From positions 62,001-126,000 of the forward strand of contig CAKVGK010000001.1 in assembly GCA_934747385.1 (NCBI GenBank): a DNA stretch of 64,000 nucleotides, in the 5' to 3' direction. Below are positions 43,917 to 52,137 of this stretch, piece after piece. This DNA comes from an uncultured Clostridia bacterium (GTDB lineage: Bacteria > Bacillota > Clostridia > Christensenellales > UBA1242). The notes beneath the pieces are model-generated. The model was not told the DNA's origin. It ran no database searches and saw only the letters and a program-made list of their open reading frames with translations. Numbering within the stretch: position 1 is the first letter of the stretch; every line of letters begins with the position of its first letter. The position numbers and the translations under genes are program-made.

Positions 43917-44543
43917 ATGATTAACAAAAAATTGCTAGCAAAATTCAAGCAATATAGGCAAGAGTTTAAACTGAAACCTGTAACAACAGATGACAACAAA
44001 TACTTTTTTGAAAAAACTATGATTGACGATGGCGAAAATCGCATTTGGGAAACTGACACTTTTATCGTGGTTAAGTATGGTGCAAAGAACAGTTTATCTC
44101 GTGTGCTTTCAAACTTATACCCTATTCAGTTTAAATTCAAACATAAAAACGTAAATTCAATTGAATCGGTTTTGCAAGGAATAAAATATAAAGACAAACA
44201 AACTCAATCAAAAATTTTCAAATACTCCGGCGTTGACGCCTACCACACAAGAGTCTGCAATTCTTTTGACTTTTGGGGTAACAACGGTCTGCTTTATTGG
44301 CAAGGCAAACCTATAAAAAGGAACCAACAGGAATATCAAGATTTTTTGGACGAATTGTATTTAAGCGTGTTTAAAAACCCACTTTATTTCCGCGCTTTAG
44401 TTGCCACAAACAATAAGTATTTACTGCACCATATTGGGCGAACCGACATTAACGAAACAGTGTTAACCCGCTTTGAATATGAATCACGTTTGTACGCATT
44501 GCAAAAACTTGCAAACGAATTAAAATCAAAAATCAAATATTAA
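43917..44543 (+). CDS. NADAR (YbiA-like) domain protein
   Basis: 208 residues. The central part matches the NADAR pattern: NSLSRVLSNLYPIQFKFKH (family LSNFYP), then NSIESVLQGIKYKDKQTQ (family saE..yQa.Ka). The C-terminal part is NPLYFRALVATNNKYLLHHIGRTD, in the place of the usual NP.L...LL.T....L. The family hydrolyses N-glycosidic bonds such as ADP-ribose or riboflavin intermediates and is often linked to defence or detoxification. The match is partial, so the activity is uncertain. Start ATG at 43,917 behind AGGAGAAG. It lies next to the prophage boundary but outside it. Confidence 0.55.
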   Translation: MINKKLLAKFKQYRQEFKLKPVTTDDNKYFFEKTMIDDGENRIWETDTFIVVKYGAKNSLSRVLSNLYPIQFKFKHKNVNSIESVLQGIKYKDKQTQSKIFKYSGVDAYHTRVCNSFDFWGNNGLLYWQGKPIKRNQQEYQDFLDELYLSVFKNPLYFRALVATNNKYLLHHIGRTDINETVLTRFEYESRLYALQKLANELKSKIKY

Positions 44544-44673
44544 AAAATTTTAAAAAATATCTAAAAATACAATAAAATTATAGTTTTTGATAAAATTTTA
44601 TTAATTTTTTAATAAATTTATATAATTTTTAATTATTTTGCATTCTATAAATTAATTTCATAAAAAATAGAGT

Positions 44674-45069
44674 TTATTTAACTCTATCTTTTTTTCTTAT
44701 CATGCCTTTTTCCTTGCCATTGTTGAGCGGAATATAATAGCGTCTATCTTTTAATTTGTCCGGTAAATATTGCTGTTTAACATAGCCGCCATAATCATGA
44801 GGATATTTGTATTCTGGCACATTTTCAACTTCATAGTGATAATTTTTCAAGTATTCTGGAATATTGTCATCCGGATTGAATTTTGCATCTTCTTTTGCTT
44901 TGTCTTTTGCCACAACAACACTATTAGATTTCTCTGCTTCACACACATAAATTATAGCGTGAGCCAAAGGAATTTCCCCTTCCGGCAAACCAAGATTTTT
45001 GATAGCATTCATAGCAATCATTGCCATGAGGCTTGCATTGCTGTCCGCCATGCCAACGTCTTCGCTTGC
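44674..45069 (-). pseudogene. rarA: RarA (MgsA) AAA ATPase, C-terminal fragment cut off by the prophage
   Basis: About 131 codons homologous to the C-terminal tetramerisation part of the replication-associated recombination ATPase RarA. Visible are ASEDVGMADSNASLMAM, NLGLPEGEIPLAHAIIYV, EAEKSNSVV, PDDNIPEYL and YPHDYGGYVKQQYLPD. The AAA+ domain (about 300 residues) is missing and should lie at the other end of the prophage, beyond 64,000. The open frame continues to an ATG at 45,129, but its first about 20 residues come from phage DNA. The fragment alone has no ATPase activity, so rarA is interrupted while the prophage is integrated. Confidence 0.85.
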
Positions 45070-46799
45070 GTTACCCTTTGTGCAAATGGTAGGCATAAAG
45101 AAACGCCTTGTTGTATATCCGTTGGACATAACTCCACGGGTAAGTTATCTCCATGCAAATATTCATCTGTAGTAGTATAATGATTTTTTTCAAAATTGTC
45201 AAACTTTATATTATATCGTACTTCAATTTTTTCATCATATATAGTTATTTTATTGATTAAATCTATTAACATAGCCTTTTTCTCTTTCATATCTTGCAAG
45301 TCAAATCTCTTTCCCCAGTCTTTCAAGTCTCCACTTATCACTCTCTGTTGTTCTAGTACCACCTTAAGGTCTTGTATTCTTGATTCCGTTTCACTATGTC
45401 TTTCTTTTAGGTCAACTAGTTCCTTTTCCTTTGTCTCTATAATCTCGTTTAATAACTTCTCTGAGAATTGGCTTTGTCCTATAAGCACCTTATAGACTTC
45501 TTCTTTTAATTTTGACACTTCTTTTTCTTTTTGTGTCATGTCTCGTGCAATCTTTTTGCCTTGTTCTATTAGTGCTTTTTCTTGTGTTTTTATTTTATCT
45601 TCTTGATTTTCAATTAGTTTATCAATGTCAGTTTCTAGTAAGAATTTCTTAGCATCATCTATGACAATCTTTTCTAGTTTATCAGCATTGAATGGTTTTT
45701 TATTGCATTGTCCTTTTTTAGGCAATCTATGTGCGCCACAGCGATAGAACCTGGACTCGTGGATATATTCTGAACCATCTACTCTTGTCGTTTTATACAC
45801 TTGGGTGTGTCCTGTGCATTTTAGTCCACATTCGCAATATAGCAAACCTGTTAGTAATAATGAACCTCTTACCGTAGGTCTCTTTCCGTCTTTTATTAGT
45901 TTGTTTTCTTTAAGCATAGCTTGAACTTTGTTAAAGGTGTCATCTTCAATAAATTTTAAATTTTCCATTACTGGCGATATCACTCTTACTGTTCCACTTG
46001 CTTTACCAAGCTCATAAATGCCTGTATATAACTTATTGTTAAGTATTTTTGAAACTGTGTTGTTTGCCCACAAAGTGCCTCTTCTAGTTGGAATATTTTC
46101 ATCGTTTAGAATTCTTGCTATTGACTTCGTGCTGTAATGATCAAGGTATAGTTGGAATATTCTTTTAACTACTTGCGAAGTCTCTGGATCTATTTCAACA
46201 TCAAATATTGGTCTACCTTTGAAGTTTAATGTTCCATTACTTACTGACCTATAACCATATGGTGGTGTTCCACCTCTCCATTTTCCTTGCTCTACACACT
46301 TTTCGTTAGCATCTTTAATTCTTATTGATGTTTTAAGGCTTTCGCCTTCTGCTTGCCAATATCTAAGGTATGTCATCAATTTATCGTTATGTGTTTTTGA
46401 TGATATCTCGCCTTCTGTGTATGATAATACTTTTATGCCCCTAGCATTAAGGAACGATACTATCAATGGTGTTTCATCTGCAATTCTTCCTAGTCTATCT
46501 GACATATAGATTCCCAAAGCTTCGAACTCGTGTCTATCAGCCATTGCTTTTAGTCTTACAATCTCATCTCTATTTTCGGCTGAGATTTTATAACCTGATA
46601 CACCGCCTTCGACAAGTTCTTCTTTTAGAACCTCATATCCTAATCGTTCGCCCCAAGGTCTCAAAATGCTTCTTTGTAATGGAATATCATATTCGATTCT
46701 ACCATCTTCCTTTACAATCTTTTCAGCCTGTTTCTTGGTCGAATTTCTTAGCAGAATTAACATTCTAGGTTTCTTAGTTTCAGTCTCTAAATTCTCCAT
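45018..46799 (-). CDS. int: Large serine recombinase (prophage integrase)
   Basis: 593 residues. N-terminal resolvase domain with the catalytic Ser in LLRNSTKKQ (S20) and conserved Arg in MSDRLGRIADE. A recombinase domain follows with GTPPYGYR and NIPTRRGTLWANNTVSKIL, then a zinc-ribbon domain (LLYCECGLKCTG, FYRCGAHR...CNKK) and a long coiled coil (about 400-500). Large serine integrases insert phage DNA into a specific attB without host factors. Start ATG at 46,799 behind AAAGGAGC. The last about 17 codons lie in host rarA DNA, read in another frame, so the protein's tail depends on integration. Confidence 0.93.
   Translation of the reverse strand: MENLETETKKPRMLILLRNSTKKQAEKIVKEDGRIEYDIPLQRSILRPWGERLGYEVLKEELVEGGVSGYKISAENRDEIVRLKAMADRHEFEALGIYMSDRLGRIADETPLIVSFLNARGIKVLSYTEGEISSKTHNDKLMTYLRYWQAEGESLKTSIRIKDANEKCVEQGKWRGGTPPYGYRSVSNGTLNFKGRPIFDVEIDPETSQVVKRIFQLYLDHYSTKSIARILNDENIPTRRGTLWANNTVSKILNNKLYTGIYELGKASGTVRVISPVMENLKFIEDDTFNKVQAMLKENKLIKDGKRPTVRGSLLLTGLLYCECGLKCTGHTQVYKTTRVDGSEYIHESRFYRCGAHRLPKKGQCNKKPFNADKLEKIVIDDAKKFLLETDIDKLIENQEDKIKTQEKALIEQGKKIARDMTQKEKEVSKLKEEVYKVLIGQSQFSEKLLNEIIETKEKELVDLKERHSETESRIQDLKVVLEQQRVISGDLKDWGKRFDLQDMKEKKAMLIDLINKITIYDEKIEVRYNIKFDNFEKNHYTTTDEYLHGDNLPVELCPTDIQQGVSLCLPFAQRVTQAKTLAWRTAMQASWQ
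45060..45080. other. Prophage-host junction (att site), approximate
   Basis: Homology to RarA begins at the ASEDVG codons (45,069 downward). Left of this the DNA is host, right of it phage. Serine integrases share only a 2-bp crossover, so the exact point cannot be fixed without the other end. Confidence 0.65.
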
Positions 46800-46865
46800 A
46801 TTAAGCTCCTTTATATTATTCATACACATACTGCCGCAAACAACTATTAAAGTCCAGAGAATACC

Positions 46866-47060
46866 CTAAACAAAAAGCAGAAACACCCACTTTTTAGAAC
46901 TATAATCGTAGCGAACCAATTCAACGCAATCATCTAAAAAAACTCGCTTAAAATAGCGAGTTCCTTTAATGATTACATATTCTTGATTTTTAATTTCTTT
47001 GTCTTTATATTCGTTACTTCTAGGCACTTCATTTGTAAAATCAAATGAGGTGTTTTGCAT
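46866..47060 (-). CDS. Small phage protein, unknown
   Basis: 64 residues, charged, no membrane segment (KGTRYFKRVFLDDCVELVRYDYSSKKWVFLLFV end). It overlaps the holin stop as TAATG, so it is coupled to the lysis cassette. No family recognised. Position is where an endolysin might be expected, but it is far too short to be one. Confidence 0.5.
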   Translation of the reverse strand: MQNTSFDFTNEVPRSNEYKDKEIKNQEYVIIKGTRYFKRVFLDDCVELVRYDYSSKKWVFLLFV

Positions 47061-47401
47061 TATTCAGCACCACCTTGGTTGTCATTGTTTTCTTTATTTT
47101 CGATTTCTTTAACATCAATTCCAAACTTTTTAAGTTGCTTGAAAATTTGATTGCAACCTGTTGCTGACAAACCACTAGCGCCACCAATCAATATTGCTGT
47201 CCAAATGTTAGTTGCGGCAACGATGCTTGGGCATACATAATAGAATAAAATTCCAAAAGCAATGCCAATCACACAAGCAATAATTGGAATAATTCGGATA
47301 AGTGTTTCCTTATTTTTTGCTTTTGCAATTAAAACCTTATAGGCTTCCATTAAACCAAAAACCAATGAAACAATCACTGGTACACAAATGATTTCCAACA
47401 T
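47060..47401 (-). CDS. Phage holin family protein
   Basis: 113 residues with two or three membrane helices and a charged C-terminus. CVPVIVSLVFGLMEAYK, IIACVIGIAFGILFYYV and ILIGGASGLSATGCNQIFKQL match the holin group found beside endolysins in Clostridial phages (Hol44-like). It would permeabilise the membrane at lysis. The ribosome site GGAGG precedes the ATG. It overlaps the upstream small membrane-protein gene by 1 nt. Confidence 0.75.
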   Translation of the reverse strand: MLEIICVPVIVSLVFGLMEAYKVLIAKAKNKETLIRIIPIIACVIGIAFGILFYYVCPSIVAATNIWTAILIGGASGLSATGCNQIFKQLKKFGIDVKEIENKENNDNQGGAE

Positions 47402-47706
47402 TATTTATTACCTCCATCTGCTGAATTCTCAATTAAAAAGTCGAGCATTTCTTTGCTCGACTCATCATATTCTTTAAGGGCCTTTTTTAGTTCCCCGTTA
47501 GTCTTACCATCACGAATTGCAATGGCATTTGCTAGTGTTAGATCGCCAACTGCATTGATGCTTTTCATCATCAAAACATCTTTCTTATGTTGCCTTTCTT
47601 CTCGTTTTTCTTCTTCCTTCTGTCTTTTCTTGAAAAAGTGTTGTAAGAAGAACACAACCATTCCACTTATAACACTAGCGCATATGCTTATAACTATTGC
47701 TATCAT
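47401..47706 (-). CDS. Small phage membrane protein of the lysis cassette
   Basis: 101 residues: an N-terminal membrane helix (about 3-22), a very charged stretch (FFKKRQKEEEKREERQHKK), then a helical part with INAVGDLTLANAIAIRDGKTNGEL. Such one-helix proteins next to holins are common in Firmicute phages and may act as a second holin or regulator. The ribosome site AAAGGAG is clear. Specific function is unknown. Confidence 0.6.
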   Translation of the reverse strand: MIAIVISICASVISGMVVFFLQHFFKKRQKEEEKREERQHKKDVLMMKSINAVGDLTLANAIAIRDGKTNGELKKALKEYDESSKEMLDFLIENSADGGNK

Positions 47707-47716
47707 AATTTCTCCT

Positions 47717-48268
47717 TTAACAATCTACTGCATTGTTTATTTTCTTTTTGAGTTCAGTGTATAGGAACTCAGGTGTTATGTTTTGACCTGTGTATTCACA
47801 TAGTTCAACTTTCATAGTTCCAAGTTTCGATGCTGATTCTGTCAGCCACTCTTCGTTGAGTCCTAGTTCTTTCCATTTTTCCAAGTTTGTTGGTTCAAAA
47901 CTGATTGTTCTACCTAACACTAACTTTTGTAATAGAAAGTCAAAATCTGTTCCAAATGATATTCCTTCGCCATATTTTTTTGCTATTTCTTCATTGTTTT
48001 GCAGAATTTCTTGTAATTTTTCATCATCAACTTCTATGTTGGGATCTAAATCATTTTGCTTTAATAGTTTGAAAAATTCATTTTGCAATTCTTCAATAAA
48101 GTTTTTTGCCTTTGTTAAAAATTCATTTATAGGAACTGTGTTTTGTTTCTCTTTTTCTCTATCTTCTTGTGTTTGATAGTAATCAACCAAAACCACAATT
48201 TTGTTGTCTACAATTGAAAAATTGTTTAAGTTTATCTTGTGATAAATTTTACCTGATAAAATCGCCAT
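47717..48268 (-). CDS. Phage protein between adhesin and holin, unknown
   Basis: 183 residues, soluble, mostly helical and acidic (MAILSGKIYHKINLNNFSIV start, LTKAKNFIEELQNEFFKLL centre). The start at 48,268 follows AAGGAGAATAAA; the frame is open further upstream only because it overlaps the glycine-rich gene. No catalytic motif of an amidase, lysozyme or peptidase is seen. It may be a fibre-assembly or tip protein. Confidence 0.55.
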   Translation of the reverse strand: MAILSGKIYHKINLNNFSIVDNKIVVLVDYYQTQEDREKEKQNTVPINEFLTKAKNFIEELQNEFFKLLKQNDLDPNIEVDDEKLQEILQNNEEIAKKYGEGISFGTDFDFLLQKLVLGRTISFEPTNLEKWKELGLNEEWLTESASKLGTMKVELCEYTGQNITPEFLYTELKKKINNAVDC

Positions 48269-48278
48269 TTTATTCTCC

Positions 48279-49301
48279 TTAATAAATGTACCAGATTCCA
48301 GCATTTCCACCAGAACCTCCACTACGATTTGTAAAAGTCCAAACCTTTGCACCGCCACCTGAGCCACCTGCTCCGTAGCCACCATTTTTACCATTGTTCT
48401 GTCCTGGTGATGCACCATCTGCGCCACCACCCCAAGAACTTGCTCCGCCGCCACCTCCAGCATCATTTCCAGAGCCACCAGCATTGCCACCAAGTCCACC
48501 TTGACTAAACCATACAACGGTATAGGTTGAGTCCTCTGGGTATGTCATCAGCATTAGCAAATCTGCATTGCCACCACGATTGCCTGTTCCACCACCTGAG
48601 CCACCATTTGCACTTTTAACAACATCAATGTGTCCTGCCGCAACATTAAGCATATCGCCTTCCACTACCATTCCTGTTCCAGCACCACCTGCTCCTCCAC
48701 CATTCCAAGAGCCGCCTCCACCTTTACTTGATAATAAATAAACACCTGTTACATCTCGCCAATTAAGGTAGGCATCTCCATCTGAGAAGTCCATTCGGCA
48801 CAAAACTCCAACAAAGTTTCTTGGGATTTTAATGTAAAACACCATAGATCCACCACCACCGCCACCACTTCCAGCAGTTCCACTTGATGAACCGCCACCT
48901 GAGCCACCTGCACCACATTGACTTATAATAAGTCCACGAAGTTTTAGTGATGCTGGTGCAATGGTATAGTCACTATCGGTTGAGTTTCCTACTGTTCTAT
49001 ATATTCTTCCATCGGATGCTCTTTGAATGTAAATTTTTGCGTTGTTTGAAGTATCCATACCTCTATCTATTGACAATGGTCTTGTTCCTATTGAATCGAA
49101 AGGAACTCGCTTGCCATTAAGAGAAATAGGTATGTCAATATTTTCGCTGAAGACATACCCACTCGTTCCTTTTACATAATCAAAAGCTTCTTGACCATTT
49201 AGTTTGAAGTATTTCATTGCTGGCACTGGACCATAGTTTGTGTCGGTTCTTTTTTGGCATATTGTATCTATATCAACGCCATTAAATTTAATCCTTGCCA
49301 T
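48279..49301 (-). CDS. Glycine-rich phage tail-tip adhesin
   Basis: 340 residues. The N-terminal part (1-125) is an ordinary beta-rich attachment region. From about 130 there are many Gly-rich blocks (SGGGSSSGTAGSGGGGGG, GGGGSWNGGGAGGAG, GGNAGGSGNDAGGGGG and others) separated by hydrophobic strands, ending GGSGGNAGIWYIY. This layout is like adhesins whose receptor-binding tips are bundles of polyglycine-II helices (T4-like gp38 of phage S16). It is placed right after the fibre gene, as expected for a receptor-binding tip. Assignment rests on composition and context. Confidence 0.65.
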   Translation of the reverse strand: MARIKFNGVDIDTICQKRTDTNYGPVPAMKYFKLNGQEAFDYVKGTSGYVFSENIDIPISLNGKRVPFDSIGTRPLSIDRGMDTSNNAKIYIQRASDGRIYRTVGNSTDSDYTIAPASLKLRGLIISQCGAGGSGGGSSSGTAGSGGGGGGSMVFYIKIPRNFVGVLCRMDFSDGDAYLNWRDVTGVYLLSSKGGGGSWNGGGAGGAGTGMVVEGDMLNVAAGHIDVVKSANGGSGGGTGNRGGNADLLMLMTYPEDSTYTVVWFSQGGLGGNAGGSGNDAGGGGGASSWGGGADGASPGQNNGKNGGYGAGGSGGGAKVWTFTNRSGGSGGNAGIWYIY

Positions 49302-49310
49302 ACTAATCTC

Positions 49311-51035
49311 CTATGTCACAATGTTAATTGAACTTACTGTTATATCGCCAAGTGTGCTTCGACTTGCACTTATTACTACAATCTTCCAATCGTTCCAAGT
49401 TGAATCGCCTGTTCCGGTTCTGTATGCAATGCCACTTGTGTTTATGGCTATTTGTGTTGGATAGCCACCAGATTTATCACTCCAAGGAATTAGCGTCAGT
49501 ATTTGGCAATACTCGCCTGTAAGCACCGAATTTGCACCTATTGTTGATAGTTTCTTAAACTCTACTCTCATTTGTCTTGATGAGTTTGACATATAATCCA
49601 AAGGTGTTGTGTTTGCTTCTCTTGTATCCTGTGAGACTAGATATTCCGTATTCTCCGACTTCTTAACCTTGGTTGTTCCATTTACAATTTTTGTTATATT
49701 GTCCGAATTGGTTTTAATCAAATTCTTTACTGTTGTTCCAAACTTAGGATCGTTATCTATTGCATCAGCAATCTCTTTTAAGGTGTTTAGATTTTCTGGT
49801 GCATTATTAACCAAATCACTTATTGCTTTTTCAATAGAACTTGCAATCAATTCTTTTAAGACTTTGCCTTGCTTTGCTGACAAAACATAGTCGGCGTGTT
49901 CGGATTCTAGATTGTTTACAATGGTTACACCTGCATCACTACCTTTTTGTGCTAGTAAACCCCAATATTCATCTTCTGTGTTGACTATTGGTTCGTGTGC
50001 TTTATTGGTTTGCTTACACCAATAAGTACAACCATGTCTACTTACTGTGTCAATATAGTATTCGTTGTTACTATACTCAAGGTCGTTTTCCCAAGGGCCT
50101 TTTGCTCGGTATGATTTGCCTTGCTTTGGTGCAGGAACTGAGAACTTTATGTTTTTTCTTTTAGTTGATGATTTTGTCTCTATTTCAACTTTAACTTTTT
50201 CAGTGCAAGGGAGTTCTTCGCTTGTTACTGTCAAGTTTTCCACAATGTCTAGCGCCTGGGTGGATTTTGTGTTTGCAGAATTTGCTGTATTTACGGCATT
50301 TGTTGATTTTGTATTAGCATCTTTTGAGACTGTTTCTGCACTAGTCGCTCTCTTATCAGCATTGTCTGCCGAAGCTTGTGCCTCTTTTGCACTTGTTTGC
50401 GCCGTGTTAGCAGATATTTTTGCGTCTAATGCCGATTTTTGAGTTTCTTCTGCACTAGTTTTGGCGGCATTTGCTCTCGCATTTGCAATTGTTGCACTGT
50501 TTGCTGAACTAGTAGCACTGTTTTTTGCTGATACTGCCGCCTCCTTTGCTTCTTCCGTTTTTTGAAATGCCTCTCGTGATAATTCAAGTGCTTTATTACT
50601 ATATTCGTATGCTTTTATGACCAAGTCAGGGTTGTTTTTCCCCTGGGTTTTCGCATAAAGAATTGAATCATTAATTGTTACGATTAAAATTTTGAATGGC
50701 ACAATAGTATCTGTTCCATCTGCCAAATATGCTATTGGTTGAATTTTTAATTCGCCACGCTTTGCCATTGCATCTGGAATAGTAAAAGTAAAGTTGAGTT
50801 TGTCAAAGCCTTCTCCATAAATATTTTCTTCGTTCTCTGGCTCAAATAAACTCGTTGTCCATTTTTCTTTTTTGCAATTCATAAAGTCTATTCGCTTTGA
50901 ATAGTTTTCGTATTCTTTTGGAAACTCAATTTCAATTGAGGTGGCATTGTTTTCATCTTCAAGCAAGTAGTTCTCATCAATATTTGTAATCGTGAATTTT
51001 CTATTGCTTAATAATTTTAATTTTATATTGCTCAT
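49311..51035 (-). CDS. Phage baseplate/tail fibre protein with BppU-like N-terminus and pyocin-knob C-terminus
   Basis: 574 residues. Residues 1-130 resemble the baseplate upper protein N-terminal domain (MSNIKLKLLSNRKFTITN, PFKILIVTINDSI). A long Ala/Ser/Thr/Lys coiled coil follows (about 140-265, repeated AKTSAEE, ANTAQTSAKEAQASADNA and similar). A carbohydrate-type middle part has GPWENDLEYSNNEYY, and near the end is a pyocin-knob-like strand set (ILTLIPWSDKSGGYPTQIA, TWNDWKIV). It should be a trimeric fibre joining the baseplate to the adhesin. Confidence 0.75.
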   Translation of the reverse strand: MSNIKLKLLSNRKFTITNIDENYLLEDENNATSIEIEFPKEYENYSKRIDFMNCKKEKWTTSLFEPENEENIYGEGFDKLNFTFTIPDAMAKRGELKIQPIAYLADGTDTIVPFKILIVTINDSILYAKTQGKNNPDLVIKAYEYSNKALELSREAFQKTEEAKEAAVSAKNSATSSANSATIANARANAAKTSAEETQKSALDAKISANTAQTSAKEAQASADNADKRATSAETVSKDANTKSTNAVNTANSANTKSTQALDIVENLTVTSEELPCTEKVKVEIETKSSTKRKNIKFSVPAPKQGKSYRAKGPWENDLEYSNNEYYIDTVSRHGCTYWCKQTNKAHEPIVNTEDEYWGLLAQKGSDAGVTIVNNLESEHADYVLSAKQGKVLKELIASSIEKAISDLVNNAPENLNTLKEIADAIDNDPKFGTTVKNLIKTNSDNITKIVNGTTKVKKSENTEYLVSQDTREANTTPLDYMSNSSRQMRVEFKKLSTIGANSVLTGEYCQILTLIPWSDKSGGYPTQIAINTSGIAYRTGTGDSTWNDWKIVVISASRSTLGDITVSSINIVT

Positions 51036-51044
51036 CTATTTCTC

Positions 51045-52136
51045 CTATATGATTGCGTAAACTTCTATCAATGCACAATTTCTTTGGGCTTGATTTGTAT
51101 TTCCAACTCTTTCTATATACTGCAACATCAAACCTCTTTTTTCATCTATGCAATAGCGCTCACAAATCAAAAGTGCCGAGCCAGAGCCACAATCATCGTG
51201 ATCAGCCCAATTTATCAATGTTCCTAGTGGATAGCATAAAATATTAGGTTGCCCAGCTGGCGATGTGAATGGCTCAACAAATATGTGCATTCTGCCACCT
51301 GAATACCAATAGTTCTCATTTTTACCTTTGGGAATCCTTATCAAATTTTCTGGCAAATTTGGTGAATAATCAATTACAAGTTCGTAATATTTAGGTGAAC
51401 CATATAATTTTTGCTCTTGAAATTCTATTGCAAGATAGCCAGGACTGCTAGTCCCAGGAATAGCAGTTCCAATTCCAGATGCATTTTGTGAGCGCCAAAC
51501 CAAATATCGACCTGGCACTTCCACTTCATACTCTTTATTTGAAACACCACCTAGAATAGTTGTCATTCTGTTGTAGGATGAATCGTAAACAAGTGGTCTA
51601 TATTTGTTGCGATTTTTATCCAAAATAACATTTTTCGACGCATACGAAAAATCAATCTCTCCTATTGTATTTTGAATAACTCTTAAATCTTGAATTGTAA
51701 TTTTTCCATTTGTTGGAATTGTTACTAAGTATAGCGGCAATTGAAATTTACCCATTGGTATCTTTGACAGGTCATCTTGCGTTAGGTCTATAATCTTTGA
51801 ATTTGATTGCGGTGTTACTTTAATTGAAAATGATTGTGGATTTAATGACATATTAAATTCTGCATAAATTTTTGAATATTGTGTTGCACTACTTGGTGTT
51901 ACAAAATTAAATTGAACAACCGCATCACTCATACCAAAATAACCGAATGCAAATGCCATACCTGAATCAACGGTTACACCCCTTGAAATAACTGTGCCAC
52001 TAAGTTGATTTACTTCAGAGCCTATAACACAAGGACTGCTCTTGGCAAAAAAATTGTTAATTTTAGCATCAAAAATTGGTGAAATCTCATTTCTGCCAGT
52101 AACCTGGTCACCAATTCCTTTCAAATAATAAGACAT
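51045..52136 (-). CDS. Phage baseplate protein, unknown family
   Basis: 363 residues, beta-rich. The N-terminus (MSYYLKGIGDQVTGRNEISPIFD, then VISRGVTVDSGMAFAFGYFG) resembles proteins that sit between hub and fibres in Firmicute siphophages. The middle and end have no recognised enzymatic motif. Several Cys near the C-terminus (CGSGSALLICERYC) are notable for a virion protein. The ribosome site GCAGGAGGAAG is strong. Confidence 0.6.
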   Translation of the reverse strand: MSYYLKGIGDQVTGRNEISPIFDAKINNFFAKSSPCVIGSEVNQLSGTVISRGVTVDSGMAFAFGYFGMSDAVVQFNFVTPSSATQYSKIYAEFNMSLNPQSFSIKVTPQSNSKIIDLTQDDLSKIPMGKFQLPLYLVTIPTNGKITIQDLRVIQNTIGEIDFSYASKNVILDKNRNKYRPLVYDSSYNRMTTILGGVSNKEYEVEVPGRYLVWRSQNASGIGTAIPGTSSPGYLAIEFQEQKLYGSPKYYELVIDYSPNLPENLIRIPKGKNENYWYSGGRMHIFVEPFTSPAGQPNILCYPLGTLINWADHDDCGSGSALLICERYCIDEKRGLMLQYIERVGNTNQAQRNCALIEVYAII

Positions 52137-52137
52137 T

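Noticed and set aside
45070..45129. A fused phage-RarA protein starting at 45,129
   Set aside because: The first 20 residues come from the integrase region in another frame, with no ribosome site; the frame is open by chance across the junction.
47717..48517. Long form (266 codons) of the unknown phage protein
   Set aside because: The first 83 codons overlap the glycine-rich adhesin gene in another frame; a strong ribosome site marks the start at 48,268.
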